64,000 bases of DNA from the NCBI RefSeq assembly GCF_964019385.1, contig NC_088651.1, positions 6,681,060-6,745,059 of the forward strand. The letters are read 5' to 3'. The stretch comes from Sycon ciliatum. Taxonomy: Eukaryota; Porifera; Calcarea; Leucosolenida; Sycettidae. The position numbers and the translations under genes were made by a program. A model generated the notes under the pieces. The model was not told where the DNA came from, searched no databases, and saw nothing but the letters and a program-made list of their open reading frames with translations. Below are positions 11,237 through 24,676 of the stretch, piece after piece. Positions within the stretch are counted from its first letter, which is position 1. Every line of letters begins with the position of its first letter.

Positions 11237-13016
11237 ATGAAGTATGAAGTATGAAGTATGAAGTATGAAGTATGAAGTATGAAGTATGAAGTATGAAGTA
11301 TGAAGTATGAAGTATGAAGTATGAAGTATGAAGTATGAAGTATGAAGTATGAAGTATGAAGTATGAAGTATGAAGTATGAAGTATGAAGTATGAAGTATG
11401 AAGTATGAAGTATGAAGTATGAAGTATGAAGTATGAAGTATGAAGTATGAAGTATGAAGTATGAAGTATGAAGTATGAAGTATGAAGTATGAAGTATGAA
11501 GTATGAAGTATGAAGTATGAAGTATGAAGTATGAAGTATGAAGTATGAAGTATGAAGTATGAAGTATGAAGTATGAAGTATGAAGTATGAAGTATGAAGT
11601 ATGAAGTATGAAGTATGAAGTATGAAGTATGAAGTATGAAGTATGAAGTATGAAGTATGAAGTATGAAGTATGAAGTATGAAGTATGAAGTATGAAGTAT
11701 GAAGTATGAAGTATGAAGTATGAAGTATGAAGTATGAAGTATGAAGTATGAAGTATGAAGTATGAAGTATGAAGTATGAAGTATGAAGTATGAAGTGTGA
11801 AGTATGAAGTATGAAGTATGAAGTATGAAGTATGAAGTATGAAGTATGAAGTATGAAGTATGAAGTGTGAAGTATGAAGTATGAAGTATGAAGTATGAAG
11901 TATGAAGTATGAAGTATGAAGTATGAAGTATGAAGTATGAAGTATGAAGTATGAAGTATGAAGTGTGAAGTGTGAAGTATGAAGTATGAAGTATGAAGTA
12001 TGAAGTATGAAGTATGAAGTGTGAAGTATGAAGTATGAAGTATGAAGTATGAAGTATGAAGTATGAAGTATGAAGTATGAAGTATGAAGTATGAAGTATG
12101 AAGTATGAAGTATGAAGTATGAAGTATGAAGTATGAAGTGTGAAGTATGAAGTATGAAGTATGAAGTATGAAGTATGAAGTATGAAGTATGAAGTATGAA
12201 GTATGAAGTGTGAAGTATGAAGTATGAAGTATGAAGTATGAAGTATGAAGTATGAAGTATGAAGTATGAAGTATGAAGTATGAAGTATGAAGTATGAAGT
12301 ATGAAGTGTGAAGTATGAAGTATGAAGTATGAAGTATGAAGTATGAAGTATGAAGTGTGAAGTATGAAGTATGAAGTATGAAGTATGAAGTATGAAGTAT
12401 GAAGTATGAAGTATGAAGTATGAAGTATGAAGTATGAAGTATGAAGTATGAAGTATGAAGTATGAAGTATGAAGTATGAAGTATGAAGTATGAAGTATGA
12501 AGTATGAAGTATGAAGTATGAAGTATGAAGTATGAAGTATGAAGTATGAAGTATGAAGTATGAAGTATGAAGTATGAAGTATGAAGTGTGAAGTATGAAG
12601 TATGAAGTATGAAGTATGAAGTATGAAGTATGAAGTATGAAGTATGAAGTATGAAGTATGAAGTATGAAGTATGAAGTATGAAGTGTGAAGTATGAAGTA
12701 TGAAGTATGAAGTATGAAGTGTGAAGTATGAAGTATGAAGTATGAAGTATGAAGTGTGAAGTATGAAGTATGAAGTATGAAGTGTGAAGTGTGAAGTATG
12801 AAGTATGAAGTATGAAGTATGAAGTATGAAGTGTGAAGTATGAAGTATGAAGTATGAAGTATGAAGTATGAAGTATGAAGTATGAAGTATGAAGTATGAA
12901 GTATGAAGTATGAAGTATGAAGTATGAAGTATGAAGTATGAAGTATGAAGTATGAAGTATGAAGTATGAAGTATGAAGTATGAAGTATGAAGTATGAAGT
13001 ATGAAGTATGAAGTAT
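11237..13016. repeat. 1.78-kb heptanucleotide satellite (ATGAAGT)n
   Basis: About 254 tandem copies of ATGAAGT fill the interval. The only common variant is GAAGTGT in place of GAAGTAT, at more than a dozen positions, several about 70 bp (ten units) apart. Because 7 is not a multiple of 3 and no phase creates a stop on the minus strand, all three minus frames stay open and give a long, meaningless YFILHTS repeat. Confidence 0.97.
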
Positions 13017-13500
13017 TGGGTGTGACTATAAGTTGGACTTCGGAGGAACTCTCCAAAATAGGCCGAATTGTAAATTAGTGAAGTACAAATTGTACCTAAA
13101 TGTTCCTACGCTAGTTGATAGTTGTGAATGGACAGATGGTGAAACGTATTTGAAAGCAAGTAAGGTGTGTGAGAGCTAGGCAAAACATAAACTGTGCGAG
13201 GATTTCTTGTACTGCCATTGTCTGTAGCAGCAGTTCCAAGGAAATGCGGGTGCTATGTACAAATCTACAACGCTAGAAGTGTGTCGACTTTAAAGGGCAC
13301 ATTCTGTAGACCATTGGACTGGGCATGGTCGTTGTTCAGGCAGACAGAAAGGATAGGAGCAAGGAGGCTAGAGCAGAAGGGTAGAAGTGGCTTAGTGTCT
13401 GTTGGGACTAGGGCACTCTTGCAGAACCATACACAAGATGACTGATGACTGTCGCAAGAAAACGTTCTTAGAGACAACCAATCGTTCCTTGATGATGTTT

Positions 13501-13700
13501 NNNNNNNNNNNNNNNNNNNNNNNNNNNNNNNNNNNNNNNNNNNNNNNNNNNNNNNNNNNNNNNNNNNNNNNNNNNNNNNNNNNNNNNNNNNNNNNNNNNN
13601 NNNNNNNNNNNNNNNNNNNNNNNNNNNNNNNNNNNNNNNNNNNNNNNNNNNNNNNNNNNNNNNNNNNNNNNNNNNNNNNNNNNNNNNNNNNNNNNNNNNN
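13501..13700. other. assembly gap (200 N)
   Basis: Runs of N directly abut the donor side of the EGF exon at 13706-13819. Only five bases of the following intron are readable. Confidence 0.99.
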
Positions 13701-13705
13701 CTTAC

Positions 13706-13819
13706 CAGTTTCACAGCGAACACCAGTGAACCCAGGAGGGCATGTGCACATAAAGGCATTAGGTAAGTCAGTACACTCTCCATCATTCAGGCAGGGCATT
13801 GATAAACATTCATCAGTCA
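13706..13819 (-). CDS. extra EGF repeat 4 (exon 29), calcium-binding type, beside the gap
   Basis: Phase 1-1 exon of 114 bases: [15 protein letters not shown], then [16 protein letters not shown]. It is close in sequence to exon 28, suggesting recent exon duplication. The donor GTAAG runs into the gap, so further EGF exons or the membrane anchor may lie in the gap or in lower coordinates, where I found none. Confidence 0.93.
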
Positions 13820-16800
13820 CTGTGTAAGAGTGAGAACATCACAGGAATGGAGTGACAATGGAACGTGTTGCACGTCTGTGTGGTTTTTAAAACCCTTACC
13901 TGCCAGAACATTTCTGAAAAATCGGTGAATGTACTACAAAACAGAGAGGTTCCAGGCTGTCCAAGAGAGTGCTCACTACCGAGAGGCAGAGCTGGTTCAC
14001 ACAATAAGAGGACAGAGAAAGTGTTTTAACTCCGAGTTTCACGCACAAAGGGGCCATCCGTAAATATCGATAGTTTTTTCAATCCGTGAATTTTACAAAG
14101 TAACCAGGACCCACCACCCACCCCCCTACTTTTTACGGAATAAAACATTGATGACACATGTACTGTACCTACATAAATGTACGTGGAGTCCATGGAGTCC
14201 ATACACACGCAGGCATGCGCTCACCGTGTCATTCATATTAGAGTACAGCAATGTATTTTGGCAGACTTATGCCAGGAATGTTGTCCAAGAATCACTTGCT
14301 CTTCAGCTCATTCCAAATACATCATACCCTTTATGGGCAATCAATCCAGCAAGCACATGCATTGCTGAATACATAAGAGTCTCTGAGTGAGTTGGCCTTT
14401 TGGATGATCTCCGACCTTGCCTGCGGGTCTGCGGAAAACGTCTCCATCCACTGCTTCTGTGCTTTGGTGAAAAACGCAGATAGATTATTGGACGTTTCAA
14501 CCAGGGAGTAGTACAATACCTGGTATTGTACTACTCCCTGGTTTCAACAGTCCACAAGGCCTCGATGACGGCGTAGTAGCCATCGTCGTCTTCACCAGGG
14601 CTGTCAAGCTCTTTGAAAAACTTATCTTTTTTGGCAGCTGTACCAAACAAAGTAGTCTGCCGTGCCATTTTCGTTAGGCCACGCTCCACATGGGAACTGT
14701 TCCAACCATTGGCGATGTAGCAATTCTTCGATGTGGAGTTCAAATAAGAGCTGGACTTGACCCGGATTAATCAGGTATTGTGATACTTCGAATAATTGTG
14801 CAATAATTATACTGACGAAGTAGTGGTTGCGACTTCGGCGATGATTTGTAAGAAATGGTTTGCTCCCCACACCGGAGCTCGCGCTATTCCGCCGACTTTA
14901 CTTGACACTTGACTGACTCACGACTGCCATCCAGAGCACACGAGAAGTCCATCGAACCTTCGACTCGGCAAACCTGCAAGAAAGCACCACTCCCTGCTCA
15001 ATACACAGTGTTTCGGGGAATTCACCCCTCATCAGTTGAGCTTGAGTCAAGTGTCAAGTAAAGTCGGCGGAATAGCGCGAGCTCCGGTGTGGGGAGCAAA
15101 CCATTTCTTACAAATCATCGCCGAAGTCGCAACCACTACTTCGTACTGTTGTGCCCAGCGCGGGCTTGCGACTAGTTGGTTTGGAGGTGACAGCGTTGCG
15201 AATGACCGAGGGTCCTCGACGTCTGTCTCACCGTCCAGGAGCGACACTGACTCACGCTGCTATCTGGTGTTCACGAGGTGTTTGTCGCGCTTGAAACGGA
15301 GCGTCTCTGTAAGTTTGTATCCCTGGTGATGTTTGTGCCTGGAGAGCACTATATAAGTGGTGCTCTTCAGGCACAATCTTCCTCAGCCTACTCAAGCTCA
15401 ACTGATGAGGGGTGAATTCCCCGAAACACTGTGTATTGAGCAGGGAGTGGTGCTTTCTTGCAGGTTTGCCGAGTCGAAGGTTCGATGGACTTCTCGTGTG
15501 CTCTGGATGGCAGTCGTGAGTCAGTCAAGTGTCAAGTAAAGTCGGCGGAATAGCGCGAGCTCCGGTGTGGGGAGCAAACCATTTCTTATAATTATACTTG
15601 TGAATAATATCTGAAAAACTTCCCTCTTTCTTTTGCTTCAAGAGTTTCGATCTCCACTACATTTTTTTGAGACAACAATCTACGGGTACGTGTGGTTCGA
15701 CGCACGCAGACCCACGCACACGCAGTACTGGGTGCCAGGTCCGCGTGTCATCGATATTTTATTTACTTTGAATTTCGGCTGCACCCACCACCCAGGTACG
15801 AAAATTTCACGGATTGTAAAAACTATCGACATTTACGGACGGCCCCTAAGCGATCATCAGAAAACACTCAAAACAGTTTTGAGTGTTTTCTGATGATTGC
15901 TTAGTGCGTGAAACTCGAAGTTAAAACACTTTCTCTGTTCTCTTATTGTTTTGGTGAATGTACTACATATGGAACCAGTTCGGATCACAACATTCGGTTT
16001 AGAGACAGGAGCAGGAGTAATTGAGCTTCCACCAGCAAAGAACAGTTCACTGTTAGTGTAAAACATGGTCGTAGCCGTTTGATAGCTTAGCTGATCAGAG
16101 CACGGACAATCTCCTCACGGCCTGATATATGAGCGTTGGCATGCTAACACGAGTTAGCAGCCAGCCCAGCGAGCTGGCCCAACCTGCACGCATGCGCGAG
16201 TCATGTGGGCACGCGCCCTTCGAAATCCTGTACAATGTCTCTTGCATGTCATTGCTGTTTGGACTTTCGAGCGTGCAACTTGCGGAACATGTGTTCCCAA
16301 ACAATTTCCTTCCCACCCTCCCACCCACTAGCTCAACTCATGTTTCTGGCGCACACATGACGGTATCTGTATAGTCATGAGAATATATGCTCTCAACTGG
16401 TTATGCATCTCTATATATTTAGCATTTGGCGGCTCTACTCAGAGTCATTGGCGGCTCCATGCGGAGGCATTGGCGGCTCCATGCGGAGTCATTGGCGGCT
16501 CCATGCGGAGTCATTGGCGGCTCCATGCAGAGTCATTCGGCGGCTCCATGCGGAATCATTCGGCGGCTCCATGCGGAGTCATTCGGCGGCTCCATGCGGA
16601 GTCATTCGGTGGCTCCATGCGGAGTCATTCGCCGGCTCCATGCGGAGTCATTCGCCGGCTCCATTCGGAGTCATTTGCCGGTTCCATGCGGAGTTGTCAC
16701 GTCCCTGAATGTGACGACTGCTGCCTGATAGTCCTGTGACAGCAGGATCTACCTAGTGAGCAGCTCTGTGCTGAGCTGTCACGCCCTTTTGGTACAATGT

Positions 16801-18225
16801 GGTTTGGCCAGTGTCTTGTCCCACGTGCTTAGCATGTAGGTTGAGCGACACGCGCTTTCCCACGTAGGTGACATGCCTTCTTGGCATGACACGTCATGTG
16901 ATCCAAGGCCGGAACCTGGTCAGATAGGTTCTCGCGTTGTACGTTTCCTGGAAGTTCTTCACTTCCTGGAAATGTGACTCCAGGCTTTGTGCAAAACCAC
17001 GTCACTACGACGTTCTACAGGTTTCCACGATGCCTCGGCGCTTCGTGCAAAGAGCCAAGACTATAATATGACATTGTATAACAAGAGCTAAGTGCAAGAC
17101 AGGAGACGTGTGCAAGAACCAAAACCGTCACCGCGCAAGAGGTCAGAGTATCATGCAAGCAAGACCAAGAATGCAGCAGAACTTACCATAAGAAGCCGCT
17201 GAACTATGGCACGTTGGGTGAGCGGGCTCCCCAACGTGACCCTCATATACTCACATTGTACTCTGACGTGGGTGAGCGGGCTCCCCACGTCCCAATTTGG
17301 TCTTTCTTCTCTCGATGTCTTTCTTTCTCTTTCTTCTCGAATGATCACCGTACGTATATTCTGCATTTCTGCTGATTGGCTGCGCACATTCCGGTTTGAC
17401 TTGTTCTGCTATTTCCTGGAATTACCTCGCAATGATCACGCCATATATCTCTAAATTGCGCTATAAAAGAAGCTCTCGTTCTCTTTCTTACTTCAGTTCA
17501 GTCTAGTCTAGTTTTTAGTCTAGTCTAGCAGTCGAGACTCGGTCTCAGCTCTCTGTCTTCGTTTACTTTGAGCTCGGATTTGATACTACTCACAACGTAA
17601 AACTAACAGTCTTTGTCTGTTGATCGTGTGGGGTTGAACTTGGACCAAGCCAGCTATATTGGTTGGCCCCTGGGTTGTGTTGGGCTTGTCGTGAGGCCAC
17701 ACGTCTATATTCAGTCGCCGCTCGTAGTGATTCCGGGGTCCGGTCACTGTGAGCCGGGGATGCGACAGAGTCATTCGCCTGCTCCATGCGGAGTCATTTG
17801 ACGGCTCAGCTGCAAGCCATCTAGCGGCTCCAAGCAGAGCCATCATACCAGTTGCTCGAATCGGCACTCCCAGCTTGATCCAAAACTCGGTTGCTCTGTT
17901 GTGAGGTGGGGGGATGCTAACTGTGTTTCTATCTGATGTGGATCAGCTAGAACTTAGGAAGCGAACTTGCTTACCTGTTTCACACATCACGCCAGTGAAC
18001 CCGGCCAGACAGTCACACTGGAAGGCGTTGACAAGGTCGTTACACATCCCGTCGTTCTGACATGGGCCACTGGCACACTCGTTGAAATCTGGTGCCAGAG
18101 AATCACAACACATACACATGCAGCCACACACAATAACACACACACAATAACACACACACACACACGCACAATAACACACACACACACACACACAATAACA
18201 CACACACACACGCACAATAACACAT

Positions 18226-18278
<53 letters not shown>

Positions 18279-21200
18279 AACACACACACACACATACACA
18301 CCATAAATAGAGAGGTTTTGCAGAGCGAACGTTCGCTCGAATTTTCGTTTGACGTCACGAAAAGCGAAACTTCGTGCGAACGTTCACAGCTTTGAACGCG
18401 AAAGTTGAAGGAAACGCGAGACAAACTTTCATAGTAATTTTCGCTGATCGCGGACCAGTGCAGCCAGTGGTGAAACATGGTGAACCACTCTCCTGCAATG
18501 TTTTGTGCTTCATCTTTCACAAGCCAGTAGATCTACTCTTGGCTTGGTTTGCTTGTTCTGGCTTTCCCGTATGGCAGCCCACGCTGCTTCATCTCCGGAA
18601 CCATGTCCGACCACCTGCCTGCTCATCGTCTCAGAGTTGGCTACAGCAGTAAGCCTTTCTTTAGATTTGTAGGTGCTGATGCGCCGGATTACGGCACAGG
18701 CCAACCAGTTTGTCTGTGGGTCTCCAGCCATGGACAACGGAGTCAAAGAGCTCTCATCTCAGGCCGAGTCAGAGTGCCGCCACTCGCAGCAAATAAATTC
18801 TCAGTCGGATGAAGCTCCAAAGACGATTTCTCAAACAAGTGTGATCGCGCAGTGCACGCGTACAGTTCTTGGAGCGAAAATCATGCAAAACACAAACTTT
18901 GCGTGCACGTTTGCCGGAATATTCGCGAGCCCAGTCGCAAACATTCGTGCGAATGTTCGCTCTGCAAACCTCTCTAATGTCCATTGACAAATTTTCCTAG
19001 CTGAAACTGACATTTTTCTATCATATACGTAGTGGTACAATAGTGACAATACCCACTCAACACATACGAGACCGGGGGAGGGAAGAAGGGGGAGAAGAGA
19101 AGGGGAGAAGGGGCAAGAAGGGGTGAGAAGGGGGAGAAGAGATGGGGAGAAGGGGCAAGAAGGGGGTGAGAAGGGGGAGAAGAGAAGGGGAGAAGGGGCA
19201 AGAAGGGGGTGAGAAGGGGGAGAAGAGAAGGGGAGAAGGGGCAAGAAGGGGGAGAAGAGAAGGGGAGAAGGGGCAAGACGGGGGTGAGAAGGGGGAAACG
19301 GGGAGACGGGGAGGAGGGGGAGAATTGGGGATGGGGGAGAAGGGGGGGAGGGGACACTGTAGTGTGCACGCTCATCATCGTGCCTCTCACCTGTCTGGCA
19401 AGTATCACCGGTGAATCCAGCTGTACACTGGCAACTGAAAGTGCCCACACCGCTAGTACACGTGCCTTCGTTCTGACATGGAGTGCTCATACAGTTGTCG
19501 ACAACTGCAGTGAAAATACAAACACATAGTCTAAATAGTCACTAGGTGAGGAAATGGAAAAGGGAAAGGTCTGAAGAAAAATTGACTGTCACCATCAGGA
19601 CTCGAACCAGGGATATTTGCTCGAGGCCGGTGATGCTCTAGCCACTGAGCCATGGTGTAGCTGTCAGCCCAGCACAGACCGCTCAACAGAGTCTAAGCCA
19701 TACATAATACATGCTTGCAAATTCACCTCCGGGGCATTCATCATTTCTCTACCGGCACATTCTACTCAACCAGAATGAGTAGAGTTATTCTGCATCGTGC
19801 TAAAACTGGTGGCTCTACCACCTCAAAATAAGTCAGGGGACAGTTAACAACCCAGGAGAGCAGGCAATCCATTTTCTAACTGACGAAAAGAACGCTCTGG
19901 GAACTGAAACTCGCACAGTCGTTCAGCTTGCACTCCCCTGCTGGAATACTTTGTCGCACTGTATCTTGCAAGCACATATTTCAGCCGCAACAAAAATTTA
20001 GGCCTCAATGGCTCTGGCCGAAAATAGCCGACAAGAATACGTGCCGAATATATTTGTCATCAACCACAACACCTGCGTCCACTCCACAATGCTGCTGCTT
20101 ACTGTAAAAGCAGAAATTTCCGGTGGTGTTTTGTTTTCGGCAACTTCGGTGCCGAAATTTTTACCGAAAATAGAACGAATCGAAAATTTCGGTACTAGTA
20201 CCAGTACACTTACCTGGAAAACGGGTTTACCGAATATTTCCCTCCATCGAACCGCCGATTTTGGAGAATACCAAAAATATTACTTGGTCCGGCTCATCGC
20301 AATTGTCGCTTATCTCCCACGCACCTTTTGACAGGTAAAACCCAGTCCGATCACGATATCTAACTTACTTTTGCTTGGGAGGTTGTGATGGCAAGATCAA
20401 AGGAGGCACCAAAGAAAAATGATCGCGACTAGAACTTTGAATCGCGATGTGTTCGACTTTTTTGGGTAGTGGGAATCTGGCCATTCACTGTCTGTGTTGC
20501 CAAAAGCCAAGCGCACAGCGACCCGAAGACCGGAACTGTGGCAGGGGCAACTGACATCCTGGAGAGCGTGACAGGCACGCATGCACGGCAGAGGAGTACG
20601 AGCCGCATGAGCGTCATGCTGAAGAAGAAAGGTGTTTTTGATGCGATGCGCCCGGCCGACGGTTGTTGTTCCTTGCTTGGTGGACCTAGCAGCAGCGTTA
20701 CAAGAGTCATGGTCAGCGTATCCAGCGGAGCGTATGACAGCTGTCTGGAGAGGCCCGTATGCCTCGAAGGCTTTGTTGAAACACGCTGTGGAGACACACA
20801 GGTCACACTGCCCACGGTTCCTTCAAGCACCGAAGTGACAGCCACAGCTGTTCCTTTCCCATTGCTGCCATACGACAGCCTGAGTGAGAAAGCAAGAGAT
20901 ACTCCGTCTACGCCAGCAGTTAGACACCAGCAAATGTCAGCTTATGTAACGGCGCGGCAGCTCGAGTGATGCAGAGTTGAATGAACTCTGGACCTGTAAG
21001 AGTGTGAGTGCAAGAACGCGCTCCTTCACGGATTTATTTCGTGCATTTTGCTTACCTTGCTTCCTTTCTTCGACTCGCTTCACCTGATTCCATTGCTGAA
21101 ATTTTTTCTTGTGGCGGAGAGTATTCTTGTATCATGCTTCCTCACTATGCCTACTGGAAATTTCACAGAGCGGTAAAACAACTCCTGTTCTTACTCTTAG

Positions 21201-24200
21201 TGGCGATAGATAAGCGACAGTTGCGATGAGCCGGACTAAGTACACCACTGAAAATTTCTGCTTTTACAACACTTTCTTGCTTTAACCTCCACACCGATGA
21301 AAAATCTGTACAGGACCGAATGCTGCTGCTCACCCCCGTATTTAGCCAAATAATATTATTGTTTCGTAATCTGTACCTTCGCATGCAAAGACGCAAATCC
21401 ACACAATTAAAGTAGACACTTCCTTCTATCAAACGTTTTCTTTCCCTTCTCTTCAGGATAGAATGTAGTTGAAGACACCACTGCAGCTGTACTTATTGTT
21501 GATAAATATGGTGGTAAAGACACACCTGGCAATATGGCGGTAAATAAGTACAGCTGCAGTGGTGTCTTCAACTACATTCTCCCGAGTCAAGCTCCGTATG
21601 AAGACATCCAAGAAGAAGATTGCCTGATGAGTCCAGCGGGGACGAAACGTACGTCGCAATCGAGCTATGTCGTTGCTGTGTCATCATCTATGTGCCATGC
21701 GCAACTTGATGTACCAGCCTGCTATGCCGGATACCGCCAGCCATGCATCGACCAGGCGCCAGGCGCGAACTGATGGTGGTGGTGGTGAGAAGGAGAGCTC
21801 TGTGCCAGAACTTTGCAGCCTAGAGAGCGTGTGTGGGCAGGCGTGTGTTTACCGCCATATTGCCAGGTGTGTCTTTACCACCATATTTATCTCTTCAGGA
21901 TAGTACAGGGAATGTTGGAAATTTGGAAAACACATAACTATATAGAGAAAGAAAGAAAAAAGTCACCAAACTGTTTTTCACCGCCTCCAAACTACCGCTT
22001 GAATATTGAAATTATTGTTTTGTTTTTACAGTGTTCTATGATTATGAACTAACCATCTGCACACAGGAGTCCAGTGAATGTAGGGGGGCATGCACAGGTG
22101 AATTCTTCGATACCATCCATGCATGATCCACCATTCAGACATGGATTTTCGGCAGGACACTCTGGAACAGCTGTACATACACATCGCATGCACATAAACA
22201 TACGCATACACACGTACGCATACGCGCAAAAGCATGCACACACATACATACACACACAAACACACACACACACACATTCACACACATGCACGCACACACG
22301 CACATGCATGCACACAAACGCATCCAAAATTGGATAGGTGGTCACAACTTTTCAATCAGGCATGCAAGCAGATGGAGGTGTAAAGTATTGTTGAGCACCG
22401 ACGAATGATCATGTTAGGATTACACTAAACATAGTGCAGTAGAGCTGTGATAAGACTATGGGCAGTAGGAAAGTGTACTTACAGTCCATTTCAAAACTAT
22501 AGACGCGTACCTAGGCAAAAACCGTTATGCCAGCATCTATACCACATAAAATCTGTGATCACTTTGTGCACAATTTTTTCCAAATTGGGCGTCTGTTATC
22601 CAATCCTTTAGAAACTATATGAGAGTACTTGTGGAGCGATCCTGAGCAATATTCCGAAAACTATTCACAAAAAGTTCCAGCCAAATTTGAAATATTTCAA
22701 AAACCCTACGCGTCTATAGTTTTGAAATGCACTGTAGTAGCTGATATGCTTCTTACCCTCACATACTCCAGTATGGATCAATGCACCTGTACTCCAGACA
22801 ATGTCTGTGCTAAGCAAGAGCATGCCTTATCAGAAGAAGTACTACTGTAGCGGACATGGAAATCCAGTCGAATGACCGGGGCCGGCACCCTCAGCGCGCA
22901 CAGAACGTTGCATGCAGTGCTCATGTTCATCAGATGCGACCAGCGCGCTACAGCGCATAAATGCATGTGTGTACCGGTTACCCACGGCTGCATGACCAGC
23001 ATTCTGAGGCCGCTAGACGTGCGACGGGATTTCCATGTCCACGAGAGTACATGTAGGCGAGCACCACTCTATGCCGATACATACGAGGTGACCCAATGGG
23101 CATAGTTTGCAGCACATGACAAAATAATAAGAATGGCCAAGGCTGCAGCACTGATCTCCCGTTCTTGTGCCCCTGACAGCAGTGCATGACATGAGCTAAA
23201 ATACACTGCACAACAGGCATACTGCCAACTTGTTCCCTCCTGACCTGCTTTCAAACAAGAAATCTACTCACTGCTGATTGACTCAATCTGCTCCTGCAGC
23301 GCTCACCCTCTCCCATACTTGCAAAATTCAAAGTGATGTAAATCACTTTCCAACTGCATAACCCACAGCCCCACCCACAGCATCTCACTTTCTCATAAAC
23401 TTATCTCTCATTGGCGATGGTGCCACCGTGAGAATAAAGAATTCAAACTTACTGACTTCACAGGCAGTGCCCAGGAATCCATTGTTACAGCGACAGTTGC
23501 GCTGCGTATCGCACACGCCCCGTCCATTGCACTCTAGAGAATTCGCCATGTCACAGAATTCGATATCCAGGTCCACCATGGTCTGAGACTGGCACTGACC
23601 ATTCAAACACACCTGAATGGCGTGGGGGGAAAGGTGCAGAACAAGGCCAGCACACCTGATTGGTATATACCCAGTGTGCACAGAGCTAGGTTATTGTACA
23701 AGCTAAAGCAAACACAACAATCTCCCGGATGGAGAGCCAAGGATAAATTTATAAAAAAGAAAAAGGACCAAGGTCAAGGAACTACAAGTTACACTATAAC
23801 GTCCACTAATATCACCAGTTACTAAACTGTTAGCCAGTTACTTGTAGAACGTCAGTACCATCGGGCAGTGTCGTGCAATGTTATCGCATGAGCTGATTGT
23901 TTAGTAACTGGTGGTGTTAGTGGACAGCATAGCGTATCTTGTAGTTCCTTGGTCCTTTTTCTTTTTTACGACGGTCTCTTCTCCTCTTCTCCTCAATGAG
24001 CTCTCAGTGCGTTGCTACCGAGGGTAGACGATAGTGTCGTGTCGGCTAAGAGTGCATGGAGGAGAAAAGATTGCTGAATTATTGCACAGCCGGATGGTAC
24101 AGTTCACAATTTCAAAGCAAATACAGTCAGACCTGGCTTAACCGCACACATCCACTTTCCACAAAAAAAATATCCGGATAGGCGAGAGAACCGGATAATC

Positions 24201-24644
24201 CGGCTGTGAGTGAGGTTGGACTGTTAGTGAGGTTGTGTGGTGAGCAAGTTAGGACGGTATACCTACATTGCCATTGCCACAACTCTGTCCGTCCCTGACG
24301 ACCGTAATGTCTGTAGCTCCAGCAGTCAGGAAAGATGGGTCCAGAATCGTTCCACCTCTGCAGCACGGATAGCAACATTGGACAAACACATACCGTACGT
24401 TAGAAAAATGTGTACCAGAGGGATCGAGCGAAATTGTAAACTGGGTACAGACACACTGACAGTTGAGCAGCACGAAATGAAAACTAAAGTAACCGTTCAA
24501 TTCGAGATCAGTATCTACTGCAAGAATTTACTCTATCAGACTGCTCTCACTCACACACATGTGCGCATGCAAACACACATGTGCACACACACACACAAAC
24601 ACACACACACACACACATTTTCACGCGCATGAACACACACGCGT

Positions 24645-24676
<32 letters not shown>

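Larger units (their letters stand above)
13924..15967. mobile_element. about 2-kb foldback insertion with 15-bp target duplication and hammerhead ribozymes
   Basis: GGTGAATGTACTACA occurs at 13924-13938 and again at 15953-15967, a direct duplication expected from insertion. The outer arms (about 13985-14130 and 15780-15950) are inverted copies. Nested inside is a second inverted pair (14820-15058 and 15036-15595) carrying two facing hammerhead ribozymes. There is no reverse transcriptase. Inverted terminal units with hammerheads and variable target duplications are known for Penelope-like elements, so a non-autonomous element of that kind is my inference. Confidence 0.6.

Noticed and set aside
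11083-13056. A 657-codon open frame on the minus strand
   Set aside because: It is a translation of the (ATGAAGT)n satellite; all three minus frames are open for the same reason.
19592-19668. Working tRNA genes here, at 31375-31445 and at 44670-44740
   Set aside because: A and B boxes are present but acceptor stems do not close and SINE-like tails follow.
20429-20969. Protein-coding gene on either strand
   Set aside because: Frames on both strands are open by chance in a GC-rich transposon interior; no motif, no splice context.
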